Source: Desulfobacterota bacterium AH_259_B03_O07
GTDB taxonomy: Bacteria > Desulfobacterota_D > UBA1144 > Nemesobacterales > CSP1-2
Direction of reading: 5' to 3'
Assembly (NCBI GenBank): GCA_027717645.1
Contig: JALLOG010000011.1
Span: 1-45,266, forward strand
Length of the DNA: 45,266 bases
Part shown: one piece after another, positions 16,800-25,615 of the stretch
Numbering within the stretch: the first letter of the stretch is position 1
How the letters are laid out: each line of letters starts with the position of its first letter
Position numbers and translations under genes: made by a program
The notes under the pieces: model-generated
The model's database searches: none
Seen by the model: the letters and a program-made list of their open reading frames with translations, nothing else
What the model was told of the DNA's origin: nothing

Positions 16800-17129
16800 A
16801 TGAGTGAAGAGAAAAAAAGAAAAAACCCTTTGATTGCCATTATACTCTCTGCAATATTACCCGGACTTGGGCAGATTTATGTTAGCAGAATACCCAAAGG
16901 GTTGATTCTTATAGGCTTAAATTTGATCATTAGTTTCCTTCTTGTAGAGCCTTCTGAAAAGATCCTTGAAAATCTTGACAGGTTTCCTGAACAAATTCCA
17001 GATAATTCACTCTTGTTTATAGTTTGTGGTTATTTAATAGCTATGCTGGTGCTATTGATCTATGCCATTATCGATGCGAAAAAAACTGCGGATAGGATTA
17101 ATATGGAAATTGATAATTTGATAACTTAG
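16800..17129 (+). CDS. Small two/three-span membrane protein (PGLGQIY type)
   Basis: 109 residues. A short lysine-rich start (KKRKNP) leads into a hydrophobic segment holding the pattern ILPGLGQIYVSRIPKGLILIG, seen in several small bacterial membrane protein families of the TM2/DUF6677 kind. Two more hydrophobic segments follow at about residues 35-48 and 70-90, then a polar tail. Function is unknown. It sits between a divergent NUDIX gene and a convergent obg gene. Confidence 0.65.
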   Translation: MSEEKKRKNPLIAIILSAILPGLGQIYVSRIPKGLILIGLNLIISFLLVEPSEKILENLDRFPEQIPDNSLLFIVCGYLIAMLVLLIYAIIDAKKTADRINMEIDNLIT

Positions 17130-17248
17130 GGTATTTTTAAACCTTTCTCATTTAGATCTTTCTTGTCCTTTTTAAAAAGTTCCGATTGTTACGATTCAAT
17201 CTATCAAATAATAAGAATGAAAGAGGTTTCTTTTTTCAAGGAAAATAG

Positions 17249-18262
17249 TTAAATACTTTCAATCCCTCGTAATACTTTAACTGCCTTGCTAATTAGTTCT
17301 TCTATCCCTTGGCCTGTGACCGATGAAATTGGAAAAACCTCTATTCCCAATTTACTGAAATCGTTTTTTATCTTTTCTATCCTTTCATAGGTCTCAACAA
17401 TATCAATTTTATTTATAGCTACTATCTGAGGCTTTTGCGTGAGCTCATAGCCGTATGCCCCAAGCTCTTGGTTCATAGCTTGATAATCTTCAATAGGATT
17501 TCTTTTAGTTAAGGGTGAAATATCTATAAGATGAATTAGTACCTTTGTACGTTCTATGTGTTTAAGGAATTTTGTTCCCAAACCGATACCAGAATGTGCA
17601 CCCTTTATTAAGCCAGGAATGTCTGCTACGACAAAGCTTTTCGCATCGTTGTAACTTACGACCCCTAGATTCGGGATTAGTGTTGTAAAAGGATAATCTG
17701 CAATTTTGGGTCTTGCAGCTGAGATTCTGGAAATCAGTGTTGATTTACCTGCATTTGGGAACCCAATAATTCCCACATCTGCAAGAAGTTTAAGTTCCAG
17801 TTTTAGTACCTTCTCCTCTCCTTCCTTACCATCTTCCGCATTTCTTGGAGTCCTGTTAGTGGGTGTCGCAAAATGTGAATTTCCCTTTCCGCCACTACCA
17901 CCATGAGCGACAACTAGTTCTTGATCTTTTTTTGTAAGGTCTCCGATGATCTCATCGCTAAAGAAGTCCTTTACTATTGTGCCAACAGGCACAGGAATAT
18001 AGATTGACTGAGCGCTTTTTCCGTTTTTATTCTTTCCTTTTCCGTGCTCTCCATTCTTGGCTTTATAGTGCTGTTTGTATCGGTGGTCTAGAAGGGAAGA
18101 TTTATTTTCCTTAGCTATTACTATCACATCTCCCCCATCTCCTCCATCCCCGCCGTCAGGACCCCCACGAGGAACGTACTTTTCTCGCCTGAAGCTGACA
18201 CATCCATTCCCACCTTGTCCTGATATTACATAAATCTTTGCTTCATCAATAAATTTGACCAT
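17249..18262 (-). CDS. obg: GTPase Obg/CgtA
   Basis: 337 residues. The glycine-rich Obg domain covers about residues 1-158 (RREKYVPRGGPDGGDGGDGG). It is followed by the GTPase domain with G1 GFPNAGKST, G2 region DYPFTTLIPNLG, G3 DIPGLI and G4 NKID. The protein ends after the G domain, so it lacks the variable C-terminal OCT extension found in some Gram-positive homologs. Obg associates with the 50S ribosomal subunit and couples ribosome maturation to GTP/ppGpp levels. It normally follows rplU-rpmA, which are not here; it stands alone, divergent from the lipoprotein gene at 18445. Confidence 0.97.
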   Translation of the reverse strand: MVKFIDEAKIYVISGQGGNGCVSFRREKYVPRGGPDGGDGGDGGDVIVIAKENKSSLLDHRYKQHYKAKNGEHGKGKNKNGKSAQSIYIPVPVGTIVKDFFSDEIIGDLTKKDQELVVAHGGSGGKGNSHFATPTNRTPRNAEDGKEGEEKVLKLELKLLADVGIIGFPNAGKSTLISRISAARPKIADYPFTTLIPNLGVVSYNDAKSFVVADIPGLIKGAHSGIGLGTKFLKHIERTKVLIHLIDISPLTKRNPIEDYQAMNQELGAYGYELTQKPQIVAINKIDIVETYERIEKIKNDFSKLGIEVFPISSVTGQGIEELISKAVKVLRGIESI

Positions 18263-18346
18263 TTATACCATATTTATATTAAACTTATTGTTGGTTTATG
18301 AGATAGTTATTTTAATAAATTCTAAATAAAAAGGCTTATTTCAATG

Positions 18347-18373
18347 CTTTTTCGATTTTTTTAATCGAAAAGG
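18347..18373. repeat. Inverted repeat in the obg upstream region
   Basis: CTTTTTCGATT (18347-18357) and AATCGAAAAGG (18363-18373) pair over 11 bp, with one G-T, around a 5-T loop. It lies between divergent obg and the quinoprotein-type lipoprotein gene. It has no T-run suitable for a terminator in the plus direction. It may be an operator or a leader hairpin; role unknown. Confidence 0.45.
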
Positions 18374-18444
18374 TATTATATAATATTATTTAATGTTTTA
18401 TGCAAGTTACATAATTTATGGTGACACTTTAAAGAGGTATCATA

Positions 18445-19656
18445 ATGACTCAAAAATGTAAATACTCGTTTGCCCTGATCATCATAATAGTTTTGGCCTG
18501 TTCAGGATCGGATGATGACACCTTTGATGACTCTGGTGGTAATCAACAGTCTCAATTCATTTTAGTTAATGCTTTTCCAAATATTTCCTTCGATCGACCG
18601 TTGGATATTCAGAACGCCGGTGATGGAACGGATAGGCTTTTTGTTGTTGAGCAAAGGGGTATCATACATGTCTTTGAGAACGATCCTTTTGTAACAGATT
18701 CTAGTATCTTCTTAGATATAAGGGGAAGTGTTTTCTTTGATGGAAGCCAAAGGGGTATGCTTGGAATGGCTTTTCACCCTGATTATGAGATTAACGGTTT
18801 TTTCTATGTATTTTATTTAGCACAAAATCCAAACCGCACCATAATATCCCGTTTCAAAGCAAGAGGTGACAACCCGAATCAAGCCGATGCGAGCAGTGAA
18901 TTTATTTTGTTGGAAATTATTCACCCAGGTGTACTGGTTGATCCTGATGCGTTTCATGGTGGTGGTCGTATCGCCTTTGGTCCTGATGGATTATTATACA
19001 TTGCATTGGGTGATGCTGGGCCTGGAGGAGACGCTTCTTCTAACGGTCAAAATACTTCAACCTTATTTGGATCGATACTGAGGATTGATGTTGATAATCC
19101 AGAAGGAGACCTTAACTATGGAATTCCTCCGGACAACCCCTTCGCTTCTAATAATAATGGGGATAGGGAGGAAATATTTGCATATGGATTTAGAAATCCC
19201 TTCCGGTTTAGCTTTGATTTTTTGACAGGATTACTTTGGTTAGGAGATGTTGGCGAATTCACTTTCGAAGAGGTTAATATTATTAATAATGGCGGAAACT
19301 ATGGTTGGGATATAATGGAAGGAACAGATTGTCATGACCCCCCAATGCTATGTGATAGGTCTGGTCTTCTTTTGCCAGTACTAGCTTATTCCCGTAACTT
19401 AGGTGGTTCAGTTATAGGAGGGCATGTTTACAGAGGCTCGACGATTCCAGAACTAGTAGGTTCATTTATATACGGTGATTTCTTATCAGGTATAGTATGG
19501 GCATTACTCTTTAACGGTATTGATCCAACGGTAAATACTGAAATATTGCGCTTCGATCCCTTTAGCTTAGTATCATTTGGTATAGATGAGAATAATGAGA
19601 TATTTGTTTGTTCGCTTGACGGAAGCATTTACACATTGATACGAGACATTGCTTAA
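18445..19656 (+). CDS. PQQ-dependent sugar dehydrogenase-like lipoprotein
   Basis: 403 residues. The signal peptide ends in lipobox VLAC (Cys19), followed by an acidic, Ser/Asp/Gly-rich linker, so the protein is probably lipid-anchored in the envelope. The rest is a beta-propeller of the glucose/sorbosone dehydrogenase (GSDH/YliI) family: DRLFVVEQRG, RGMLGMAFHPDY, HGGGRIAFGPDGLLYIALGD, EEIFAYGFRNPFRFSFD, GDVGEFTFEEVN and GGHVYRG. Family members use pyrroloquinoline quinone to oxidise sugars; the substrate here is not predictable and no pqq biosynthesis genes are seen. The ATG at 18445 follows AAAGAGG. Confidence 0.9.
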   Translation: MTQKCKYSFALIIIIVLACSGSDDDTFDDSGGNQQSQFILVNAFPNISFDRPLDIQNAGDGTDRLFVVEQRGIIHVFENDPFVTDSSIFLDIRGSVFFDGSQRGMLGMAFHPDYEINGFFYVFYLAQNPNRTIISRFKARGDNPNQADASSEFILLEIIHPGVLVDPDAFHGGGRIAFGPDGLLYIALGDAGPGGDASSNGQNTSTLFGSILRIDVDNPEGDLNYGIPPDNPFASNNNGDREEIFAYGFRNPFRFSFDFLTGLLWLGDVGEFTFEEVNIINNGGNYGWDIMEGTDCHDPPMLCDRSGLLLPVLAYSRNLGGSVIGGHVYRGSTIPELVGSFIYGDFLSGIVWALLFNGIDPTVNTEILRFDPFSLVSFGIDENNEIFVCSLDGSIYTLIRDIA

Positions 19657-19851
19657 AGGTACGATTCCCTTATATAACTTTAGGTCGGCGGAATATCATT
19701 GGGAATAGTTTTGAATATTAATTTATTAGCCAGACCCCCAACCATTGCATTGGACTAATTCTAATACCGTCAATTACTATAACAAATCACATAGTGTTCG
19801 GTAATACACAATGGATTGCCTATTTTAATAGAGATGCTAAGATAGTTTTGA

Positions 19852-20907
19852 ATGGTAATCGGTGTACCAAAAGAGAGAAAAATTCATGAATATAGGATTG
19901 CCGTTACTCCCAAAACAGTGAGAGTTTTGGTTAAGAGGGGACACCAGGTAATAGTGGAAAAGGGAGCTGGATTTGGGAGTGGATTTACCGACAATGATTT
20001 TGAAATTTCTGGAGCAACTTTAGCTGAAAATGAGAAGGAGGTTTATAAAAGGTCAAAACTTATCCTAAAGGTTAAAGAACCGATCCATGAAGAATTTCAC
20101 TTAATACAAAGGGATCAAATTTTATTTACATTCCTTCACCTTGCTGCGAATACTGATTTGTTGAAAGCGCTCATTAATGGGAAATCAACGGCAATAGCTT
20201 ATGAAACAGTGCAAGATTCGGATGGTTCACTTCCGATCCTGACACCAATGAGCAGGATTGCAGGGCTTCTTTCAATTCAGATTGGTCTCCATTATCTGGA
20301 AAAGCCAAATGGAGGAAAGGGCATTTTACTTAGAGGCGCTGCAGGTGTAAGACCGGGGAGAGTAACGGTAATTGGTGGTGGTACAGTTGGTTATAATGCG
20401 ATAATTTCGGCGTTAGGTAACGGAGCGGAAGTTACTGTGATTGATAACGATATCAAGAAGCTAGAGATGTATTGTGATAAGTTTAGTGGGCAAGTAGAGA
20501 CCCTTCCTTCGTATCCAGATTTAATTGAAGAGCAATTGCGTGAGTCTGATTTAGTCATAGGAGCAGTATTGAAGCCTGGAGCAAGAGCACCTAAAGTGAT
20601 AACAAAAAAGATGATAAAAAAAATGGAGCCGGGCAGCGTATTTGTTGATTTGGCCATAGATCAAGGGGGTTGTTCTGAAACAAGTCACCCGACTAACCTT
20701 GATTCACCGGTTTATGTAGTAGACGATGTCACGCACTACTGCGTAACCAATGTTCCTTCACTTGTTTCTAAAACAGCTACCGAATCATTATCATATACAT
20801 TGCTACCTTATGTGTTAAAGATAGCTGAAGATAATTTCGATCAAGATAGTGCCTTTAATAGCGGAATCAACGTAAAGAATGGGGACTTGCTTATTAGTTT
20901 AGATTAG
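19852..20907 (+). CDS. ald: Alanine dehydrogenase
   Basis: 351 residues, about 20 shorter than typical Ald. It interconverts alanine and pyruvate plus ammonia with NAD(H). The N-terminal domain shows MVIGVPKERKIHEYRIAVTP, a lysine in LILKVKEP and the catalytic-histidine block LFTFLHLAAN. The Rossmann domain has VTVIGGGTVGYNAI and the late region DQGGCSETSHPT, VVDDVTHYCVTNVPSLV and KTATESLSYTL. These match Ald and not transhydrogenase PntA. It is monocistronic by spacing. Confidence 0.95.
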   Translation: MVIGVPKERKIHEYRIAVTPKTVRVLVKRGHQVIVEKGAGFGSGFTDNDFEISGATLAENEKEVYKRSKLILKVKEPIHEEFHLIQRDQILFTFLHLAANTDLLKALINGKSTAIAYETVQDSDGSLPILTPMSRIAGLLSIQIGLHYLEKPNGGKGILLRGAAGVRPGRVTVIGGGTVGYNAIISALGNGAEVTVIDNDIKKLEMYCDKFSGQVETLPSYPDLIEEQLRESDLVIGAVLKPGARAPKVITKKMIKKMEPGSVFVDLAIDQGGCSETSHPTNLDSPVYVVDDVTHYCVTNVPSLVSKTATESLSYTLLPYVLKIAEDNFDQDSAFNSGINVKNGDLLISLD

Positions 20908-21049
20908 ATGATTAGAACTATTTAGTTTGTGTCAAAATTTTTGTTGGTTCCTTATGGAATTTTGAGGGAATGCTTTTGATAACCAATTAATTATGGGTGT
21001 TGATCGATTTATTTTATCTTACCATGTTTTTTAAAGTTCTCTTTTTCAA

Positions 21050-21058
21050 TGGTATAAT
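21050..21058 (+). promoter_or_regulatory. Extended -10 promoter for the BamD-like gene
   Basis: TGG followed by TATAAT (21053-21058) forms an extended -10 element (TGnTATAAT), 33 nt upstream of the ATG at 21092. No good -35 box exists at the standard distance, as is common for extended -10 promoters. Confidence 0.55.
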
Positions 21059-21091
21059 CTTGCACTTCCCAATTAATATCTGGAACGTAAA

Positions 21092-21904
21092 ATGCCAGGA
21101 AGCAGAGAAAAATTCTTAATAATTACTTTAATTATATTATTGTCAGCAAGTTGCGGTAAAAAGCAATTTGATCAGACTGCTGACTCTGAGCAACTCTACC
21201 AAGATGCAACAGAGGAACTAAAAGAAGATAAAGGTGGTTTCCCTTGGATTTTTACTGGAACTGATTATAAATTAATTTTTAATACTTTAAAAGAAATCCA
21301 ACTCAGGGATCCTTATAGTCCCTATGCTACGCTTGCAGAATTAAGAACTGCCGATACTTATTTCAAAAAGGAAGAATACGAGCAAGCTGCAATAGAATAT
21401 GAGGAATTTTTAAAGCGTCATCCCGGGCATGAGGAATCGCCGTATGCAACTTATCGTTTAGCTCTTACACATTATAAACTGATGAGGGGACCTGACAGAG
21501 ATCCAACTAATACTAGAGAAGCCTTGAAATGGTTTCAATATTTTATTGAAAATTATCCTGATTCTCCTTTAGCGACCGAGGCTTATGAAAAGATGAGCGA
21601 GTGCAGAAACAGACTTGCCAAACGTGAAATTTATATCGGGAAATTTTATGCAAAAAGAAAGAACTACAAAGCTGCTGCTCATAGGTATAATGTGGTTGTG
21701 AACGAATACAGTGATACAAATGCTTTTAAAAAGGCGCTATATCTTTTGGGAGATTCATATTTTAAAATGGGCGATAGTGCCTTAGCCAAGCAGACCCTTA
21801 TTAGGGTAATCAATGAATTTCCTGACACAGACTACCAAAGAAAAGCCGAAAGTCTGTTACAAGAAGTTGAAAGTAATGAGAGCGAGGAAGTGAAGGAGGG
21901 ATGA
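21092..21904 (+). CDS. bamD: BamD-like outer-membrane assembly lipoprotein
   Basis: 270 residues. The signal peptide ends at Cys21 (LLSASC), and the mature part is built of TPR-like helical pairs (residues about 75-255, for example FKKEEYEQAAIEYEEFLKRHPG and YYxxxGDS-type ALYLLGDSYFKMGDSALAKQ). This matches BamD/ComL/YfiO, an essential BAM-complex lipoprotein that works with BamA. The length is close to BamD. The next gene overlaps it by 4 nt (ATGA), so they are translationally coupled. A TPR lipoprotein of another kind is possible, but the length and repeat type favour BamD. Confidence 0.88.
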   Translation: MPGSREKFLIITLIILLSASCGKKQFDQTADSEQLYQDATEELKEDKGGFPWIFTGTDYKLIFNTLKEIQLRDPYSPYATLAELRTADTYFKKEEYEQAAIEYEEFLKRHPGHEESPYATYRLALTHYKLMRGPDRDPTNTREALKWFQYFIENYPDSPLATEAYEKMSECRNRLAKREIYIGKFYAKRKNYKAAAHRYNVVVNEYSDTNAFKKALYLLGDSYFKMGDSALAKQTLIRVINEFPDTDYQRKAESLLQEVESNESEEVKEG

Positions 21905-22353
21905 TGAGAATCTCCTTGCTTTTCATTTCTATCATAATTTTCAGCATAGGTTGCGGAAGCTCTGATAAAAGGGAAATAGGGAATATACTCTCAAAGAGGC
22001 AAAAAGCCTTCGAAACTAAGGATGTAGAGATTTATCTATCCTGTATATCTCCAAATTATGAAGAGAAAAAAAAAGGCGAAGTTATTGGCATTGATGAAAT
22101 AAAGAAAAAGTTTTTGTCGAATGTTTCACTCTTCGATAGCATTGAGATTAATAGTAATGATACGAGTATTTATGTTCAAGTCGACAAAGCCCTTGTAGCA
22201 CAAAAGACAGACGTAAGGGTGAAAATTGATCAGGATGAAAGCTTATTTCGACTTGATGAGAGACTTGGTTTCGAGAAGGTTGATGGTAAATGGCTAATAG
22301 TCAAGGAGTCGGATACGGATTTTCTTGAAGGCTTTGTATTTGGAGGGAACTAG
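21901..22353 (+). CDS. NTF2/SnoaL-like lipoprotein, unknown
   Basis: 150 residues. The signal peptide ends at Cys18 (IIFSIGC), giving a lipoprotein. The mature part has the cone-shaped NTF2/SnoaL-like pattern: an initial helix (GNILSKRQKAFETKDVEIYLSC), a small strand region, then beta-strands ending with GFEKVDGKWLIVKESD, a hallmark of the fold. The fold is used for ligand binding or as a scaffold; no catalytic site can be assigned. Its ATG overlaps the bamD stop by 4 nt, so it probably functions in the same envelope compartment. Confidence 0.7.
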   Translation: MMRISLLFISIIIFSIGCGSSDKREIGNILSKRQKAFETKDVEIYLSCISPNYEEKKKGEVIGIDEIKKKFLSNVSLFDSIEINSNDTSIYVQVDKALVAQKTDVRVKIDQDESLFRLDERLGFEKVDGKWLIVKESDTDFLEGFVFGGN

Positions 22354-22373
22354 TAGATATTAGGATAATTAGG

Positions 22374-22736
22374 TTATAATCCGAATTGCTTCTCGATTTC
22401 TTCCTGCTCTTCCTTACAATCAATGCAAAGGGTGGCTTCAGGTCTTACTTTAAGCCTATTTTCGGAGATTTCATTTCCACATTCCTCACAAATTCCGTAT
22501 GTTCCATCTTCCGTTCTTTGGATTGCTTTTTTTATCTTTTGTATTAGTTTTCTTTCCCGGTCTCTTTTTTTTAGCTCTATGGTCCTGCCGGATTCAGACA
22601 TGGCTCTGTCAACGGGATCCGGAAATGCATCACCCTCTTTGCTCATTTGGCTCATAGTTTTTTCAGCGCTACCTAAAAGGTGGTTCATTTTTCCTTTGAG
22701 AATTTCTTTAAAATACCGTAGTTTTGTACCCTCCAT
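22374..22736 (-). CDS. dksA: DksA/TraR C4 zinc-finger protein (short paralog)
   Basis: 120 residues. A coiled-coil-like N-terminal half is followed by FPDPVDRA (residues 38-45), which supplies the two coil-tip aspartates Asp40 and Asp43 needed for RNA polymerase secondary-channel action. The zinc finger uses Cys83, Cys86, Cys104 and Cys107. The block RDRERKLIQKIKKAIQRTEDGTYG is classic DksA. It should modulate initiation, especially at rRNA promoters, together with ppGpp. It is convergent with the bamD pair. A second dksA-type gene lies at 24897-25457. Confidence 0.93.
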   Translation of the reverse strand: MEGTKLRYFKEILKGKMNHLLGSAEKTMSQMSKEGDAFPDPVDRAMSESGRTIELKKRDRERKLIQKIKKAIQRTEDGTYGICEECGNEISENRLKVRPEATLCIDCKEEQEEIEKQFGL

Positions 22737-22928
22737 GGTAAAAAAATTATATCATCTGAGAAACTGACTGCAAATCTTGTCTATACCCTTATTTATAGGT
22801 GTTAAGTTGTATATGAAGGTTGTTTCAGCTTAACAATCAAATTCACGGGATCTCATATTATTACGCTCCTTAGTTTTATTTGTACGTTTAAAAGTGATGG
22901 AATTAATTTATAATCTTAAGAAACCCCG

Positions 22929-23813
22929 ATGTGTAAAGTGTTGAAATTATCGATAGTAGGATCCGAGGACGGGAAATCCTTAATTTCCGATTTTCTTCTT
23001 GGCTTGAATGCCTTTTCGGTAGCAGAGGATGTATTAGAAGGTGAGAAATTCGAGATTTCGGGATATTTCTCAAAAGAGGTCGATATGGGTAAGGTGATCG
23101 AAAGGCTTAAGCTTTATGTGCCCATTTTGGAGAATATAATCGATGGTTTATCTGTTGAAAAAATTGATGTTGAAGAAATTAATCGTTCAAGTTGGGAGGT
23201 TTGGAAGAACAGATTAAAGACGATACGAGCGAGTGAAAAGGTCGTTATTAGGCCACCATGGGAACAATATTTACCTCGAAATGATGAAATTGTGATAGAA
23301 ATTAACCCTTCTATGGCATTTGGTACTGGCCATCACGAGACTACCAGGCTTTGCATTAGGGGTATAGAACATTTACTCAAGACAATCAGTCCGAAAAGGG
23401 TTATTGATGTTGGCTGTGGTAGTGGAATACTTTCAATTGTCGCCTCCTTGCTTGGTGCCAAAGAGATTGTTGCGTTGGATATAGACCAGGTCGCTGTAAA
23501 AGAAGCGAAAAATAACTTTGAAAGAAACTTACTTAAAAAAAATATAAAGCTGGTTTGTGGTTATATTGATAGTGTTAAAGGGAAATTTGATTTAATTGTA
23601 GCAAACATTTCTGTTGAGACAATAATTCTTATGAGAAACGAGCTTAAGAATAGACTCAGCCCCGATGGATTGCTTTTGATATCGGGAATTCCATGTTCAA
23701 GGAGGGATGAATTAATATCCGGAATGGGGGGGGCTCTGTTTGTTAAAAAAGACGAAATTAGAGAGGGAGATTGGATAGGTGTCTTTTTCCATGTTGATAA
23801 AAATCTTCACTGA
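22929..23813 (+). CDS. prmA: Ribosomal protein L11 methyltransferase
   Basis: 294 residues. The N-terminal L11-recognition domain (about 1-115) is followed by a Rossmann methyltransferase domain. PrmA signatures are INPSMAFGTGHHETTRLC and the SAM-binding VIDVGCGSGILSIVA, then a VALDIDQVAVKEAKNN acidic loop and FDLIVANIS. It trimethylates L11 amino groups. A TATAAT-like box lies about 20 nt upstream of the ATG. It is followed on the same strand by mtnA after 54 nt. Confidence 0.95.
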   Translation: MCKVLKLSIVGSEDGKSLISDFLLGLNAFSVAEDVLEGEKFEISGYFSKEVDMGKVIERLKLYVPILENIIDGLSVEKIDVEEINRSSWEVWKNRLKTIRASEKVVIRPPWEQYLPRNDEIVIEINPSMAFGTGHHETTRLCIRGIEHLLKTISPKRVIDVGCGSGILSIVASLLGAKEIVALDIDQVAVKEAKNNFERNLLKKNIKLVCGYIDSVKGKFDLIVANISVETIILMRNELKNRLSPDGLLLISGIPCSRRDELISGMGGALFVKKDEIREGDWIGVFFHVDKNLH

Positions 23814-23867
23814 CGTAAACTTAACAAGCATTCTATCGGAATGCCCTAAATATATGAGGTTTTTTTA

Positions 23868-24905
23868 ATGTCTTCCTTTAAAACAATCGAGTGGAAAAAT
23901 GATAGAGTTGTGATGATAGATCAAAGGAAGCTCCCGTCAGAGGAGGTTTATATTGAATGTTTGACCTATAAAGAGGTTGCCAAAGCTATAAAGGAGATGG
24001 TAATACGCGGGGCCCCCGCCATTGGTATTGCTGCTGCGATGGGCATTGCCCTGGGAGCGCTTAAAAGTTCAAAAAGCGATAAAAGTGAATTTCTTTCAGA
24101 ACTTGATGAAATATCGCTCTTAATATCGACGACAAGACCGACAGCCGTAAATCTTTTTTGGGCGATAAATAGAATGAAAGAATTGGTTGATAGGAATAAG
24201 GGCGAAGATATTGATTTTATAAAAAATAGTCTAGTCGAAGAAGCAAAGAGGATATACGAAGAGGATGTAGAGACCTGTAGAAGGATTGGAAGTATAGGAG
24301 CGAAACTGATAGAAGACGGCTCAGTGGTTCTTACACATTGTAATGCCGGCTCTCTGGCAACAGCCGATTATGGTACAGCTCTGGGTATTGTGAGAAACGC
24401 TTTCGAGAGTGGAAAAAAAATTAAGGTAATTGCTACAGAGACTAGACCTTATTTACAGGGAGCACGGCTTACTGCTTGGGAGTTAAATAAAGATGGATTA
24501 CCTGTTTCGCTAATTACCGATAGTACGGCTGGTTATGTGATGAGCAGAGGTATGGTTGATACAGTAATAGTAGGAGCAGATAGGATTGCATCTAACGGGG
24601 ATGTGGCAAATAAAATTGGTACCTATGTGCTGTCTGTGCTTGCCAAATCACATGATATCCCCTTTTATGTTGCTGCTCCAGTTTCTACCATTGATTATGA
24701 TTGTTCAGTGGGTGAGATGATTCCTATCGAAGAACGTAATATCAAGGAAGTAACTCATATTATGGGTAATAAAATTGCTCCAGACGTTAATGTTTTAAAT
24801 CCCGCCTTTGATATTACTCCAAATGAGAATGTAAGTTCAATAATTACTGAAAAGGGAATAGCTTCGGCTCCATATCTTGGAAGCTTAAAAGAGCTTTTAG
24901 ATTGA
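23868..24905 (+). CDS. mtnA: S-methyl-5-thioribose-1-phosphate isomerase
   Basis: 345 residues, the normal length. It shows MtnA motifs: MVIRGAPAIGIAAAMG, SxRPTAVNL-like TTRPTAVNLFWAINRM, LTHCNAGSLATADYGTALG (catalytic cysteine), ATETRPYLQGARLTAWEL and VIVGADRIASNGDVANKIGTY (catalytic aspartate). The enzyme isomerises 5-methylthioribose 1-phosphate in methionine salvage. No mtnB, C, D, K or P is near, so a related role in 5-deoxyribose salvage is equally possible. Its last 9 bases overlap the tail of the convergent dksA-type gene. Confidence 0.93.
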   Translation: MSSFKTIEWKNDRVVMIDQRKLPSEEVYIECLTYKEVAKAIKEMVIRGAPAIGIAAAMGIALGALKSSKSDKSEFLSELDEISLLISTTRPTAVNLFWAINRMKELVDRNKGEDIDFIKNSLVEEAKRIYEEDVETCRRIGSIGAKLIEDGSVVLTHCNAGSLATADYGTALGIVRNAFESGKKIKVIATETRPYLQGARLTAWELNKDGLPVSLITDSTAGYVMSRGMVDTVIVGADRIASNGDVANKIGTYVLSVLAKSHDIPFYVAAPVSTIDYDCSVGEMIPIEERNIKEVTHIMGNKIAPDVNVLNPAFDITPNENVSSIITEKGIASAPYLGSLKELLD

Positions 24906-25457
24906 CGATAAATTTCCTTGACTTTCAAGGTCTATTTTGCATGATAGGCACAACTTTGCAAAAGGCATTGCAAGCAGCCTCTCCGCATCTATTTCTTCGC
25001 CGCAGCTTTCACAGATCCCGTAGCTACCTTCATCAATTTTCTTCAAGGCCTCTTCTATTTGTATCAACTTCTGTCTTTCTCTATCAGTGAGCATAAGGGA
25101 TAGTTCGCGTGCTCTATCAGTGGTGGCGTGGTCGTAGAAGTCCCCTACGTCGAACCTTAAATGGTCCGATTCAGTCTTAATAGACTGTGAAACGTCTTCA
25201 ATTAGTTTCTTTCTCATTTCGAAAAGAACTTTTTTAATTTTGTTCTTTAACTTTGCTTTTACTGAACCCTTCTTTTTTCGGGTAGTCTTGGGGCTTTGTT
25301 TTTTTAGTGTTTGTTTAGAACTAGAAGTAACTTTTTGTTTTCTAGCAGATACTTTCTTCCCCTTTTTTAGAACGGGTTTTTTTGCCTTTTTCTTGGCTCG
25401 TGTAACTCCCTTAGATCTTTGTGTTTTTTTACCCTTTTTCATCTGTTCCCTATTCAA
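24897..25457 (-). CDS. DksA/TraR protein with long lysine-rich N-terminal extension
   Basis: 186 residues. Residues 1-76 are a low-complexity tail packed with Lys, Arg, Ser and Thr, looking like a histone-like or disordered nucleic-acid-binding tail. Residues about 77-180 are a DksA-type domain: coiled coil, the tip region DFYDHATTDRARELS, RERQKLIQIEEALKKIDEGSYG, and a C4 zinc finger at Cys149, Cys152, Cys170 and Cys173. The tip aspartates are spaced differently from the paralog at 22374. It may act on RNA polymerase or be a DNA-associated variant. An alternative start within the tail cannot be excluded, although the first ATG has the best context. Its 3' end overlaps mtnA. Confidence 0.88.
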   Translation of the reverse strand: MNREQMKKGKKTQRSKGVTRAKKKAKKPVLKKGKKVSARKQKVTSSSKQTLKKQSPKTTRKKKGSVKAKLKNKIKKVLFEMRKKLIEDVSQSIKTESDHLRFDVGDFYDHATTDRARELSLMLTDRERQKLIQIEEALKKIDEGSYGICESCGEEIDAERLLAMPFAKLCLSCKIDLESQGNLSSI

Positions 25458-25615
25458 ATTTATAAGTTTAATTAAAACTCATTTATTACATTCTATATAA
25501 TTGAGGCTTATAAGATAAGCGAATTAATGTGTTTGTCAAGGGGAAATTTTAGCATGATAGAAAGACAATTGATAAGCACCTAAGTTATATTATCCACGAA
25601 TTTATATTCGTCTAA

